Below, in pieces: positions 1 through 7,941 of a stretch of 64,000 nt of DNA (position 1 is the first letter of the stretch; each line of letters begins with the position of its first letter). The notes beneath the pieces were generated by a model. That model was not told where the DNA came from. It saw only the letters and a program-made list of their open reading frames with translations, and made no database searches. This DNA is from Curtobacterium pusillum (GTDB taxonomy: Bacteria > Actinomycetota > Actinomycetes > Actinomycetales > Microbacteriaceae): the NCBI GenBank assembly GCA_002025645.1, contig CP018783.1:3162001-3226000 (forward strand). The letters are read 5' to 3'. The position numbers and the translations under genes were made by a program.

Positions 1-144
1 ACCCTGCTGTGGTTGCACGTGCTGGAGAAGAAGGGCATCCACATCGGGTGGGGGCAGTACTTCCGCACCGGCATCGTCCTCACCATTCCCGTCCTCGCCG
101 TCACCCTCGCCGCCCTCGCCGGCTGGCTCACCCTCATCCACTGA
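1..144 (+). CDS. arsB: Arsenite efflux permease ArsB, C-terminal fragment (cut by window edge)
   Basis: The last 47 codons of a membrane protein run off the left edge of the window. The tail contains [17 protein letters not shown] followed by one hydrophobic segment, which is the typical end of the ArsB/NhaD ion-transporter family. ArsB expels arsenite across the cytoplasmic membrane. The gene ends 20 bp before arsC, so the two form one operon. The call rests on a short tail and on the next gene; another member of the family remains possible. Confidence 0.72.
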   Translation, partial: TLLWLHVLEKKGIHIGWGQYFRTGIVLTIPVLAVTLAALAGWLTLIH

Positions 145-164
145 ACCCGGAAAGACACACACCC

Positions 165-581
165 ATGAGTGACAAGCCCACGATCCTGTTCGTCTGTGTC
201 CACAACGCCGGACGCTCCCAGATGGCCGCCGGCTACGCCCAGGCCCTCGGTGGCGACCGCGTCGAGGTCCTCTCCGCCGGCTCCGAGCCGAAGGACCAGA
301 TCAACCCGATCGCGATCCAGGCGATGGCCGAAGAGGGCATCGACATCGCCGGCAACCAGCCGAAGATCCTCACCACCGACGCCGTCCGCGACTCCGACGC
401 CGTCATCACGATGGGCTGCGGCGATGCCTGCCCGATCTTCCCCGGCAAGCGGTACGAGGACTGGGACCTCACCGACCCGGCGGGCCGCGGCATCGAGGAC
501 GTCCGCCCCATCCGGGACGACATCAAGCACCGCGTCCAGACGCTCCTCGCCGAGCTGCTGCCCACCGAAGCAACCGCGTAA
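165..581 (+). CDS. arsC: Arsenate reductase, low-molecular-weight phosphatase fold
   Basis: This 138-residue protein reduces arsenate to arsenite for export. The N-terminal loop CVHNAGRS carries the CX5R anion-binding site (Cys11, Arg17). Later cysteines in MGCGDACP are the usual resolving cysteines, and the YEDWDLTDP segment carries the general-acid Asp of the thioredoxin- or mycothiol-linked ArsC class. The start at 165 is chosen because the residues upstream are low-complexity and the fold begins directly after it. It lies between the arsB tail and the flavoprotein gene in a plus-strand ars operon. Confidence 0.93.
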   Translation: MSDKPTILFVCVHNAGRSQMAAGYAQALGGDRVEVLSAGSEPKDQINPIAIQAMAEEGIDIAGNQPKILTTDAVRDSDAVITMGCGDACPIFPGKRYEDWDLTDPAGRGIEDVRPIRDDIKHRVQTLLAELLPTEATA

Positions 582-601
582 CGACCAGGAAGCCGCAGAC
601 C

Positions 602-1966
602 ATGACGCTCACCCTCACCGTCCCACCCCGCACCGCCGCGGACCGCCTCACCGGACTCCCCGTTGCGGTCATCGGGGCCGGCCCCGTCGGGCTCGCTGCC
701 GCCGCGCACCTCCTCGAGCGCGGCCTCGACGTCGTCGTCTACGAAGCTGGCCCGACGGTTGGGACGAGCGTCCGCGCTTGGGGGCACACGCGTCTGTTCT
801 CCCCGTGGCAGTACGTCATTGACCCTGCCGCGCAGCGTCTCCTGGAAGCCACCGGCTGGGAAGCGCCTCGAGCGGCGTCGTTGCCCACTGGCCAGGACCT
901 CGTCGACACGTACCTGGCGCCCCTGGCAGCGACCCCACAGCTCGCACCGGTGATCCGCTACGGCACCCGGGTGGAGGCGGTGTCACGGCAGGGCAAGGAC
1001 CGCACCCGCTCCACCGGCCGCGCCGACACCCCGTTCCTGCTCCGCCTCCACACCGCCGACGGCGCGCACGACGTGAGCGCGCGTGCGGTCGTCGACACCT
1101 CGGGCACCTACACGTCCCCGAACCCCCTCGCTGCCGCCGGGCTCGCACCCGTCGCGGACCTCGGCGCCCGGGTCGTCCACGCACTGCCTGACGTCCTCGG
1201 CGCCGACCGGGCCCGGTTCTCGGGGAAGCGGGTCCTCGTCGTTGGTGCCGGCCACTCCGCAGCGAACACGCTCATCAAGCTCGCCAGCCTCGCCAAGACC
1301 GCGCCGGGTACCCACGTGCTGTGGGCTGTCCGGAACGCCGGCACAGCCCGGCTCGGCGCCGAGGCCGCGGACGGGCTCGCCGCCCGCGGTCAGCTCGGCT
1401 CCACCGTCCACGGGCTCGTCGAGTCCGGGCAGGTGCAGCAGATCGCCTCGTACGAGATCGACGACGTCCGACCCGACGGCGACCAGGTCACCGTCACCGG
1501 CCGCCGCGCTGGAGCGCCGTTCGCGGTGACCGTCGACGTGATCGTGAACGCGACCGGGTTCCGGCCCGACCTCGACATGCTCCGCGAGATACGGCTCGGT
1601 CTCGACGACATCGTTGAAGCACCCCGAGCCCTCGCACCGCTGATCGACCCGAACCTGCACTCCTGCGGGTCCGTGCCCCCGCACGGCGTCGCTGAGCTCG
1701 CGCATCCGGAGCCGAACTTCTTCATCGCCGGCATGAAGTCCTATGGCCGCGCACCCACGTTCCTGCTCCTCACCGGGTACGAGCAAGTCCGTTCCATTGC
1801 CGCGGAGCTTGCTGGCGACCGCGACGCTGCCCGGCTGGTGCAGCTCGTCCTCCCGGCGACCGGGGTGTGCAGCACCGATGTTGGCGGATCCTCCTCCTGC
1901 TGCGCCGCTCCGGCGGTTCCATCTCCGGCAGAGCCCGCAGCGTCGAGCTGCTGTACGGCGTCCTGA
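602..1966 (+). CDS. FAD/NAD(P)-binding flavoprotein of the arsenic operon (ArsO-like) with Cys-rich tail
   Basis: A 454-residue flavin monooxygenase-like oxidoreductase. The FAD Rossmann motif is VIGAGPVGLAAAAHLLERG near residues 23-41, a second dinucleotide motif VVGAGHSAANTL lies near 210, and an ATGFRPD motif follows near 320. The last 35 residues hold five cysteines (GVCS, SSCCAA, SSCCTAS), an unusual tail that could bind As(III), Sb(III) or a thiol-reactive metal. It starts 20 bp after arsC. The substrate is not known; oxidation of an arsenic species or a thiol adduct is inference from context. Confidence 0.82.
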   Translation: MTLTLTVPPRTAADRLTGLPVAVIGAGPVGLAAAAHLLERGLDVVVYEAGPTVGTSVRAWGHTRLFSPWQYVIDPAAQRLLEATGWEAPRAASLPTGQDLVDTYLAPLAATPQLAPVIRYGTRVEAVSRQGKDRTRSTGRADTPFLLRLHTADGAHDVSARAVVDTSGTYTSPNPLAAAGLAPVADLGARVVHALPDVLGADRARFSGKRVLVVGAGHSAANTLIKLASLAKTAPGTHVLWAVRNAGTARLGAEAADGLAARGQLGSTVHGLVESGQVQQIASYEIDDVRPDGDQVTVTGRRAGAPFAVTVDVIVNATGFRPDLDMLREIRLGLDDIVEAPRALAPLIDPNLHSCGSVPPHGVAELAHPEPNFFIAGMKSYGRAPTFLLLTGYEQVRSIAAELAGDRDAARLVQLVLPATGVCSTDVGGSSSCCAAPAVPSPAEPAASSCCTAS

Positions 1967-1983
1967 CTGGGGATCCTTCTAAC

Positions 1984-2036
1984 AACCACGGAGGCTCCAG
2001 GGCTCACGCTAACCACGGAGGCTCCAGGGCTCACGC
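1984..2036. repeat. Tandem 27-bp direct repeat, two copies
   Basis: The 26-bp unit beginning AACCACGGAGGCTCC is present at 1984-2009 and again at 2011-2036 without mismatch. It lies just after the flavoprotein stop codon. Two copies are too few to suggest a function beyond slippage or a local duplication. Confidence 0.85.
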
Positions 2037-2051
2037 CGGGACGCAGCTGAG

Positions 2052-2103
2052 CCGAGGGGCGAGGGCTCCCATCCCGATGACTGGCGAGAGCCCTCGCCTC
2101 GGG
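2052..2103. terminator. Bidirectional terminator-like hairpin between convergent genes
   Basis: CCGAGGGGCGAGGGCTC and GAGCCCTCGCCTCGG form a long GC stem with one small bulge around an 18-nt loop. It sits exactly between the convergent ends of the flavoprotein and the thioredoxin-like gene. There is no strong T-tract, as is common in high-GC genomes. Confidence 0.7.
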
Positions 2104-2421
2104 TCAGTTGGCGTGTTCGGCGATCGCGTCGCGGAGCTGGCCGAGGGTTGGGGAGCCCGCGAGCCCGTCAGGAGTGAGGTACATCCGGCATGACAGACCG
2201 GGCGGTCCGTCCGGTGTGGGGAATAGTGCAGCGCCGTCGATCAGCACCGACGGGGAGCCGTGGAAGTCCCAGGCTTCTGCCTCGGCTTGGGTTGCGATGA
2301 ACTGCCGCGTCACCGTGACGTCGGAGCGTTCGGCCGCGATCGTGGCGAGGCGTTCTTCCGTGATCTGCCAGTTTGGGCAGCCATCGAAGTACTGCAGGGT
2401 GATCTGCATCGTGATGTTCAT
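2104..2421 (-). CDS. Thioredoxin-fold small protein with CPNW motif
   Basis: A 105-residue cytoplasmic protein that starts LQYFDGCPNWQITEERL, with the cysteine where thioredoxin-fold proteins have theirs, and contains FHGSPSVLIDG, the cis-Pro segment of the fold. Only one active-site cysteine is seen, so it is not a classic CXXC reductase; a second cysteine lies later in LSCRMY. Relatives occur next to mercury and copper resistance genes in actinobacteria. It is the last gene of the minus-strand copper block. A second ATG four codons in is an equally good start. Confidence 0.7.
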   Translation of the reverse strand: MNITMQITLQYFDGCPNWQITEERLATIAAERSDVTVTRQFIATQAEAEAWDFHGSPSVLIDGAALFPTPDGPPGLSCRMYLTPDGLAGSPTLGQLRDAIAEHAN

Positions 2422-2460
2422 CTCTGAGCGCTGGTTCGGGTGCTCGGTGGGGTGCTGGTG

Positions 2461-2961
2461 TCAGTGGTGGCCGTGGACGACGGCGTGGCCGAGGCCGCGA
2501 CTGATCATCCAACGGTTGATGGGGGTGGTGACGACGAATGCCACCGCCAGGGAGAACGCGAGCGACCCCCAGAACAGCCAGTTGTTCAGTTGCGCGTCCA
2601 TGGCGCCGGGAACCGCGACGATGACGGTGTTATCGATGATCTCCATCACGGCGATGGAGACAGTATCGGCGGCGAGGGCGACCTTGAACGCGGCGGAAAA
2701 GCTCAGCCCGGACCGGATCACCCCGCGCATGGTGAGGGCGTAGCCGAAGATGAACGCGAGGACGATCGACAGGATGATCGTGCCGGTGTTGTGCAGACCG
2801 GTCGCGGTGCCGATGACCATGCCGAGCACTTCACCGATGGCGCAGCCCGTGAGGCAGTGCAGTGTTGCTTGCGCGGCCATCGACCACGTCGTCGGCGCAT
2901 GACCGCCGTGGTTCTGGTGGCTGTCGTGGTCGGTCATGCTGTGGTGTTCGTGGGTGTCCAT
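2461..2961 (-). CDS. DUF4396 integral membrane protein
   Basis: A 166-residue membrane protein with a His-rich N-terminus (THEHHSMTDHDSHQNHGGH), about four hydrophobic helices and a His-rich end (GHAVVHGHH). The segment WSMAAQATLHCLTGCAIGE is characteristic of DUF4396. The gene starts 7 bp after copA ends, so it is co-transcribed with copA. The histidine clusters suggest metal binding at both termini. Its biochemical role is unknown, and a part in copper handling is inferred from position. Confidence 0.85.
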   Translation of the reverse strand: MDTHEHHSMTDHDSHQNHGGHAPTTWSMAAQATLHCLTGCAIGEVLGMVIGTATGLHNTGTIILSIVLAFIFGYALTMRGVIRSGLSFSAAFKVALAADTVSIAVMEIIDNTVIVAVPGAMDAQLNNWLFWGSLAFSLAVAFVVTTPINRWMISRGLGHAVVHGHH

Positions 2962-2968
2962 GTCGCTC

Positions 2969-5170
2969 CTATCGAGTGTGGAAGGTGCGGAGTCGAAGGC
3001 TGTTGCTGACGACGAAAACCGACGACAGGGCCATGGCTGCGCCGGCGATCATCGGGTTCAGCAGTCCCGCCATCGCGAGCGGGATCGCGGCAACGTTGTA
3101 GGCGAAGGCCCAGAACAGGTTCACCTTGATCGTGCCGAGGGTGCGGCGGGCGAGCGCGATCGCGTCCGCCGCGGCGCTCAGGTCCGCTCGGATGAGGGTG
3201 ATGTCGGCGGCTTCCATGGCCGCGTCGGTGCCGCTACCCATCGCGATCCCAAGATCCGCGGCGGCGAGAGCGGCGGCATCGTTGACGCCGTCGCCGATCA
3301 TCGCCACGGACCGGCCCTGCTGCTGCAGCCGGATGACGGTCCGGTACTTGTCTTCGGGTCGCACCTCAGCTTCGACGTCGTCGATGCCGACCTCGGCGGC
3401 GACCGTCCGGGCGACGTCTTTAGCGTCGCCGGTGAGCATGATCGTGCGCAGCCCCATGTCGTGCAGGCGACGGATCGCGTCCGGGCTAGTCGGCGCGATG
3501 GTGTCCGCGACGCTGATGACGCCGCGGGCTGCGCCGTCCCATGCGACAACGACCGCGGTCGCGCCGCCCCGCTCTGCGGTCCGGACCGCGTCCGTGACCG
3601 CTTCGGGGATGCTGATGGCCCACTGTTCGGCCAACCAGGCGGGTCGGCCGACGAACACGAGGGTGCCGTCGACGACGGCTTGGACGCCGAGCCCGGCGGT
3701 GGACTGGAACGATTCCGCGGTGGGGTGGTCGGTGGCGGCTGCGGTGATGGCGCGGGCGATCGGGTGTTCGGATCCTGCTTCCGCGGCGGCGGCGAGGGCG
3801 AGCACCCGGGTGTCGGTTTCCCCACCGACGGCGGTCACCTGGTGGACGCTCATCTTGCCGGTGGTGACGGTGCCGGTCTTATCGAGCACGACGGTGTCGA
3901 TCCGGCGGGTGGCCTCGAGGACCTGGGGTCCGCGGATGAGGATCCCGAGCTGGGAGCCACGTCCGGTGCCGACGAGCAGCGCGGTCGGAGTTGCCAGCCC
4001 CAGGGCGCAGGGGCAGGCGATCACCAGGGTCGCAACGGCGGCGGTGAACGCGGCTTGCACGTCGCCGGTGAGCAGCAGCCACCCGACGAGGGTCAGCACC
4101 GCCAGGCCCATGACGATCGGGACGAACACGGCGGAGACCCGGTCGGCGAGGCGCTGCACCTCGGCCTTGCCGGTCTGCGCGGACACGACGAGCCGGCCGA
4201 TGCGGGCAAGCTCCGTGTCGTGACCGACGCGGGTGGCTTCGACGATGAGTCGGCCGCCGACGTTCACGGTCGCACCGGTGACAGTGTCGCCGGGGCCGGC
4301 CTCGACGGGGACCGCTTCACCGGTCATCACGCTGGTGTCGATCGCGCTCGTGCCATCAGTGATGGTTCCGTCGGTGGCGATGCGTTCACCCGGACGGACC
4401 ACGAACCGATCCCCGACCTGTAGTGCTGCGGTCGGCACCTCGGTTTCGACACCGTCTCGGAGCACCCGGGCAGTCGGTGCACCCAAGGCGAGGAGCGCCT
4501 GCAGGGCGGCGCCGGAGCGGTCCTTCGCGCGGGCCTCGAAGTACCGGCCGGCGAGGAGGAACACCGTCACCGCGGCGGCGACTTCGAAGTACGGCTCCGG
4601 AGCCGCGCCCGGGTGCGGGAACCAGGAGAACGCCATCCGCATCCCGATGTGCCCGGCGCCGCCGAACACCAGCGCCCAGACGGACCACACGGTCGCGGCG
4701 GCGACGCCGACGCTGACGAGGGTGTCCATCGTCGCGGCCCCATGCCGGGCGTTGATCGCGGCAGCACGATGGAACGGCCACGCACCCCACACAGCGACCG
4801 GCAGCGCCAGCACCAGAACGGCCCACTGCCATCCCGGGAACTGCAGGACCGGGACCATCGACAGCGCCACCACCGGGACGGCGAGCACCGTGGACACGAT
4901 CAGGCGCCGACGCAGCGGCGCGAGCTCGTCGGTGTCCGCGCCGGCCGGTTCGGGCAGGTGCGCGCCGTACCCGGCCGCTTCAATGGTCCGGATCGCGTCG
5001 TCGACAGCGAGGTCCGCGGGGAGCGTGACGGAGGCGCTTTCGGTGGCGTAGTTCACGCTCGCGGTCACGCCGGGCAGCTTGTTCAGCTTCCGCTCGATCC
5101 GGTTCGCGCACGACGCGCAGGTCATCCCCTCGATGGTCAGCTCAACCGGCGGGGTGCTGGTCGTGGTCAT
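2969..5170 (-). CDS. copA: Copper-exporting P1B-type ATPase CopA
   Basis: This 733-residue protein pumps Cu(I) out of the cytoplasm using ATP. It has one N-terminal heavy-metal domain with GMTCASC (Cys18, Cys21), then membrane helices, the TGEAVPV actuator loop, the ion-binding CPC in IACPCALG, the phosphorylation site DKTGT and the hinge GDGVNDAAAL. The start at 5170 is fixed by an ATGA overlap with the upstream chaperone gene. A longer open frame upstream has no metal-domain homology and is not used. An operator at 5427-5445 upstream implies copper induction through CsoR. Confidence 0.96.
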   Translation of the reverse strand: MTTTSTPPVELTIEGMTCASCANRIERKLNKLPGVTASVNYATESASVTLPADLAVDDAIRTIEAAGYGAHLPEPAGADTDELAPLRRRLIVSTVLAVPVVALSMVPVLQFPGWQWAVLVLALPVAVWGAWPFHRAAAINARHGAATMDTLVSVGVAAATVWSVWALVFGGAGHIGMRMAFSWFPHPGAAPEPYFEVAAAVTVFLLAGRYFEARAKDRSGAALQALLALGAPTARVLRDGVETEVPTAALQVGDRFVVRPGERIATDGTITDGTSAIDTSVMTGEAVPVEAGPGDTVTGATVNVGGRLIVEATRVGHDTELARIGRLVVSAQTGKAEVQRLADRVSAVFVPIVMGLAVLTLVGWLLLTGDVQAAFTAAVATLVIACPCALGLATPTALLVGTGRGSQLGILIRGPQVLEATRRIDTVVLDKTGTVTTGKMSVHQVTAVGGETDTRVLALAAAAEAGSEHPIARAITAAATDHPTAESFQSTAGLGVQAVVDGTLVFVGRPAWLAEQWAISIPEAVTDAVRTAERGGATAVVVAWDGAARGVISVADTIAPTSPDAIRRLHDMGLRTIMLTGDAKDVARTVAAEVGIDDVEAEVRPEDKYRTVIRLQQQGRSVAMIGDGVNDAAALAAADLGIAMGSGTDAAMEAADITLIRADLSAAADAIALARRTLGTIKVNLFWAFAYNVAAIPLAMAGLLNPMIAGAAMALSSVFVVSNSLRLRTFHTR

Positions 5171-5394
5171 GATGCGACCAACGTGTAGCCGGCCTCCTCC
5201 ACAGCGGCGGAGACTTCCTCCTGCGGCAGGTTGCGGGTGCTGGTCACCCGAGCGGTGGAGACACCGCCGACGTTGAGGTCGATCGTCACGTCCGTGACGT
5301 CCGGCACGGCGGCGAGTTCCTCGTTGACACTCATCACGCAGTGCCCGCACGTCATGCCCGTGATGGCGTACGTGTTCGTCAGCTGCTCGCTCAT
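5167..5394 (-). CDS. copZ: CopZ-like copper chaperone (heavy-metal-associated domain)
   Basis: A 75-residue single-domain HMA protein with the Cu(I)-binding motif MTCGHC and the usual second half ending in EEVSAAVEEAGY. It delivers copper to CopA. Its stop codon overlaps the copA start by 4 bp, so the two are translationally coupled. The start at 5394 follows a GGGATCACC leader; longer upstream frames run into the operator and are rejected. Confidence 0.92.
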   Translation of the reverse strand: MSEQLTNTYAITGMTCGHCVMSVNEELAAVPDVTDVTIDLNVGGVSTARVTSTRNLPQEEVSAAVEEAGYTLVAS

Positions 5395-5426
5395 CGTGGT
5401 GATCCCTTCGTCGTTCACGTTCATCA

Positions 5427-5445
5427 GGTACCCTAGGGGGGTACC
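5427..5445. promoter_or_regulatory. CsoR-type copper operator
   Basis: The 19-bp imperfect palindrome GGTACCCTAGGGGGGTACC matches the TACCC-CTAGGGGTA type of site bound by actinobacterial CsoR. It lies 32 bp before copZ and between the two divergent copper gene arms. A csoR gene is encoded 0.8 kb away. It probably represses both directions without copper. Binding is inferred from sequence only. Confidence 0.75.
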
Positions 5446-5516
5446 GTAGCGAGTGTAACGCCGGTCGGGCGGATGTGTTCCCAATCCGCCGAACCGGCAT
5501 CCGGAAAGAGGACGTG

Positions 5517-6194
5517 ATGGCGAGCAGAACTGATCGGCGCGAAGAGGCGCGGCGGAAAGCCGCTGACCGCAGAGCGGAACAGCAGCGCAGTCGCACCCGC
5601 CGGTGGTGGCTGCTGGGCGCCGCCGTGGTCGTCGTCCTCGCCGCGGTCACCACGATCACGGTCGCCGCGCTGAACCGTGGCAACGACACGGCGCCAACAG
5701 CGTCCGGAGCGACGGCGGCACCGCCGTGGCCGGCCCCCGCGGATGCGGCGGCGCGGGCGAAGGCTGCCGGGCTCGAGGTGGCGGGGATGGAAGGTGCGGC
5801 GCTGCACACCCATCAGCATCTGTCCGTGTCCGTGGACGGGGAGCCGGTGGCGGTGCCGGCGAACATCGGCGTCGACGTGCAGCGGGGCGGCATGTCTGCA
5901 CTCCACACCCACGACACCTCCGGCATCGTGCACGTCGAGTCCGCGAAGGTGCAGCCGTTCACCCTCGGACAGCTCTTTACCGAGTGGGACGTGACCTTGC
6001 GAGACGGGCAGGTCGGCGGGTACGTCGACGGGAAGAACGACCGGCACGTCGCCGTGTTCGTCAACGGCACCCGCACCACCACGCCGCTGCCGGATCTGGA
6101 ACTGCAGGACCAGCAGGACATCGCCATCGTCATCACCCGTGGGTCCGGTACGCCGATCGCGCCGACCCCGTTCGATTGGTCGACGGCGGCATGA
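5517..6194 (+). CDS. Membrane-anchored His-motif protein of the copper locus, function unknown
   Basis: A 225-residue protein with an Arg-rich cytoplasmic start, one transmembrane helix (WWLLGAAVVVVLAAVTTITVAAL, about residues 32-54) and an extracytoplasmic domain. That domain has two histidine motifs, LHTHQHLSV and LHTHDTSGIVHVES, which look like metal ligands. The rest resembles an uncharacterised actinobacterial family seen near DsbA-like proteins. An AAAGAGG ribosome site precedes the chosen ATG, and the gene overlaps or directly precedes csoR. A role in extracytoplasmic copper binding is inference. Confidence 0.8.
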   Translation: MASRTDRREEARRKAADRRAEQQRSRTRRWWLLGAAVVVVLAAVTTITVAALNRGNDTAPTASGATAAPPWPAPADAAARAKAAGLEVAGMEGAALHTHQHLSVSVDGEPVAVPANIGVDVQRGGMSALHTHDTSGIVHVESAKVQPFTLGQLFTEWDVTLRDGQVGGYVDGKNDRHVAVFVNGTRTTTPLPDLELQDQQDIAIVITRGSGTPIAPTPFDWSTAA

Positions 6195-6232
6195 GCGCCG
6201 CTACCGTAATCGGTGAACCCCGAGGAGCGTCC

Positions 6233-6547
6233 ATGACCGACACCACCGCGCCCGCAGCAGAGCACCACCACGGGTACATCACCGCGAAGGAGGACTACCT
6301 CAAACGGTTGCGCCGCATCGAGGGGCAAGCCCGCGGCCTGCAGCGGATGGTCGATGAGGAGCAGTACTGCATCGACATCCTCACCCAGGTGTCCGCGATG
6401 ACGAAGGCGCTGCAATCCGTCGCGCTCGGCCTGCTGGATGACCACCTCGCGCACTGCGTCACCGACGCCGTCGCCGAAGGCGGCGACGAGGCGGCGGTGA
6501 AGCTGAAGGAAGCCTCCGACGCGATCGCCCGCCTCGTGCGCGCCTAA
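6233..6547 (+). CDS. csoR: Copper-sensing repressor CsoR
   Basis: A 104-residue all-helical CsoR/RcnR-family repressor. The Cu(I) ligand set Cys-His-Cys is present as EEQYCIDIL and DDHLAHC, with the family start YLKRLRRIEGQARGLQRM. Without copper it binds operators such as the palindrome at 5427-5445, and Cu(I) releases it. The start at 6233 has a GAGGAG site; an upstream ATG at 6191 overlaps the previous stop and would add 14 residues. It is co-transcribed with the His-motif protein. Confidence 0.93.
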   Translation: MTDTTAPAAEHHHGYITAKEDYLKRLRRIEGQARGLQRMVDEEQYCIDILTQVSAMTKALQSVALGLLDDHLAHCVTDAVAEGGDEAAVKLKEASDAIARLVRA

Positions 6548-6642
6548 CCAGCTCTCCGCCCGCCAGACGGGGCGGTTGTCCTCTCAGCGCTCGTCCTGCA
6601 CCATAGAACCCGCACCCCGACCAGTCATCAGTACGGATCCGC

Positions 6643-7086
6643 ATGCTCACCACCGCGAACACCACGCGCCGCCGCCTGCTGCTGCAGGCCACGGCGGTGC
6701 TGGCGTTGCTGCTGCTGGTCGGGTTCACGGTCCTGATGCACAGCATGCTCGGCCACGCGACCACCGGCGAGCACGCCATGACCGCCATGACGGCCGAGCA
6801 CACCCACAGCGACGCAGCCGAGCACGCTGCCGCGCCGGCTGGCGCGATGGTGAGCGTGCTCAGTGATGCTGGCTGCGATGGCGGCCTGTGCGCGCTGATG
6901 TGCTCCCTGATGGGGATGGCCTGCGCGCTGACGATCGCCCTGTTCGCGTGGGCGCTTCTGCGCACCCGGAACGGCGGGGTCCTCTACGTCCTCGCACGCC
7001 TCCTCGCCCTCGGGGACCGTGTCGCACGCCGCGTCGCGGCACCCAAGCCGCCATCACTGACGGCGCTGCAGATCATCCGTATCTGA
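6643..7086 (+). CDS. DUF6153 family membrane protein
   Basis: A 147-residue protein with two hydrophobic helices separated by a His- and Met-containing linker (MHSMLGH, EHAMTAMTAEHTHSD). It ends in a segment with CDGGLCALMCSLMGMAC, the signature I associate with DUF6153 proteins of actinobacterial copper loci. Cys, Met and His enrichment suggests copper binding at or outside the membrane. It lies 95 bp after csoR and before the DUF305 gene, all on one strand. The exact role is unknown. Confidence 0.8.
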   Translation: MLTTANTTRRRLLLQATAVLALLLLVGFTVLMHSMLGHATTGEHAMTAMTAEHTHSDAAEHAAAPAGAMVSVLSDAGCDGGLCALMCSLMGMACALTIALFAWALLRTRNGGVLYVLARLLALGDRVARRVAAPKPPSLTALQIIRI

Positions 7087-7137
7087 TCCATCCCCGGCGG
7101 GAGCGCTCCCTTCGGAAGCTCTCGCATGCCCAGAACA

Positions 7138-7159
7138 CGGGCAGGTATTCGCCTGCCCG
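7138..7159. terminator. Short hairpin upstream of the DUF305 gene
   Basis: CGGGCAGG and CCTGCCCG form a perfect 8-bp stem with a 6-nt loop, 30 bp before the next start codon. It may separate the DUF6153 and DUF305 transcripts or stabilise a processed mRNA end. Confidence 0.45.
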
Positions 7160-7189
7160 GAACACCTGACGCATCACGGGAACGGATCC

Positions 7190-7795
7190 ATGAACACCAC
7201 CATCACGCGCACCCTCGCGGCCACCGCCGCCCTCACCATCGGCCTCACCCTCGCCGGATGCTCCACCAACAACGCCGGCTCCTCGGACAACTCCTCCTCG
7301 TCGTCCTCGTCGTCCTCGTCGACGCACAATGACCAGGACGTGACGTTCACGCAGGGGATGCTGCCGCACCACAAGCAGGCCATCGAGATGAGCGACATGC
7401 TCCTCGCCAAGGGCTCCGACGTGGACCCCGACGTCGTCACGCTCGCGAAGCAAATCAAGGCCGAGCAGGCACCGGAGATCAAGACGATGACCGGCTGGTT
7501 GAAGGCCTGGGGCGAGCCCACGGAGATGTCGAGCATGTCCGGGATGGATCACTCCTCCATGTCGGGCGGGATGATGTCCGACGCCGATATGAACGCCCTC
7601 GACAGTGCCTCCCCGGCGGACGCCGGGAAGCTGTTCCTGCAGCAGATGGTCGAGCACCACACCAGCGCTGTCGACATGGCGAAGACCGAAGTCGATAAGG
7701 GCAAGAACACCGACGCGGTCGCGATGGCGAAGTCGATCGTGTCGAGCCAGACCGAGCAGATCAGCCAGATGAAGGACATGCTCGCGTCGATGTGA
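7190..7795 (+). CDS. DUF305 lipoprotein, copper-associated
   Basis: A 201-residue lipoprotein: a signal peptide ending in the lipobox LAGC at about residue 24, a poly-serine linker, then two half-repeats of the ferritin-like DUF305 fold. Each half has the paired-histidine motif (MLPHHKQAIEM and MVEHHTSAVDM), and a Met-rich loop joins them. DUF305 proteins cluster with copper resistance genes. It probably binds copper on the outer face of the membrane. It precedes the M23 peptidase gene. Confidence 0.9.
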   Translation: MNTTITRTLAATAALTIGLTLAGCSTNNAGSSDNSSSSSSSSSSTHNDQDVTFTQGMLPHHKQAIEMSDMLLAKGSDVDPDVVTLAKQIKAEQAPEIKTMTGWLKAWGEPTEMSSMSGMDHSSMSGGMMSDADMNALDSASPADAGKLFLQQMVEHHTSAVDMAKTEVDKGKNTDAVAMAKSIVSSQTEQISQMKDMLASM

Positions 7796-7941
7796 CCCCG
7801 GCCGTGGGTCGCGGCGGTGTCCCCCCTCCCTGCCGCGATCCGCGACCGGCTTTCCCCCTCTCCCGCTCGAGCACCCCGCCGAGCGGCCCTGTTTCTTCTG
7901 ACGTGCTCATCCCCGTCCGCCGTCTTTCTTGGAGCCTGCCT

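Noticed and set aside
233..787. Long minus-strand frame opposite arsC and the flavoprotein gene
   Set aside because: It is the antisense shadow of two well-supported genes, as is usual in high-GC DNA, and has no recognisable domain.
1984..2036. CRISPR-like repeats
   Set aside because: There are only two adjacent copies with a single-base spacer, so this is a tandem duplication and not an array.
5171..5809. N-terminal extension of copA by more than 200 residues
   Set aside because: The upstream sequence in this frame overlaps copZ, the operator and a divergent gene on the other strand, and has no homology. The ATG at 5170 overlaps the copZ stop and begins the metal-binding domain.
7792..7941. 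Earlier GTG start for the M23 peptidase
   Set aside because: The 50 added residues are Pro/Arg-rich and unlike an export signal, while the GTG at 7942 has a proper ribosome site.
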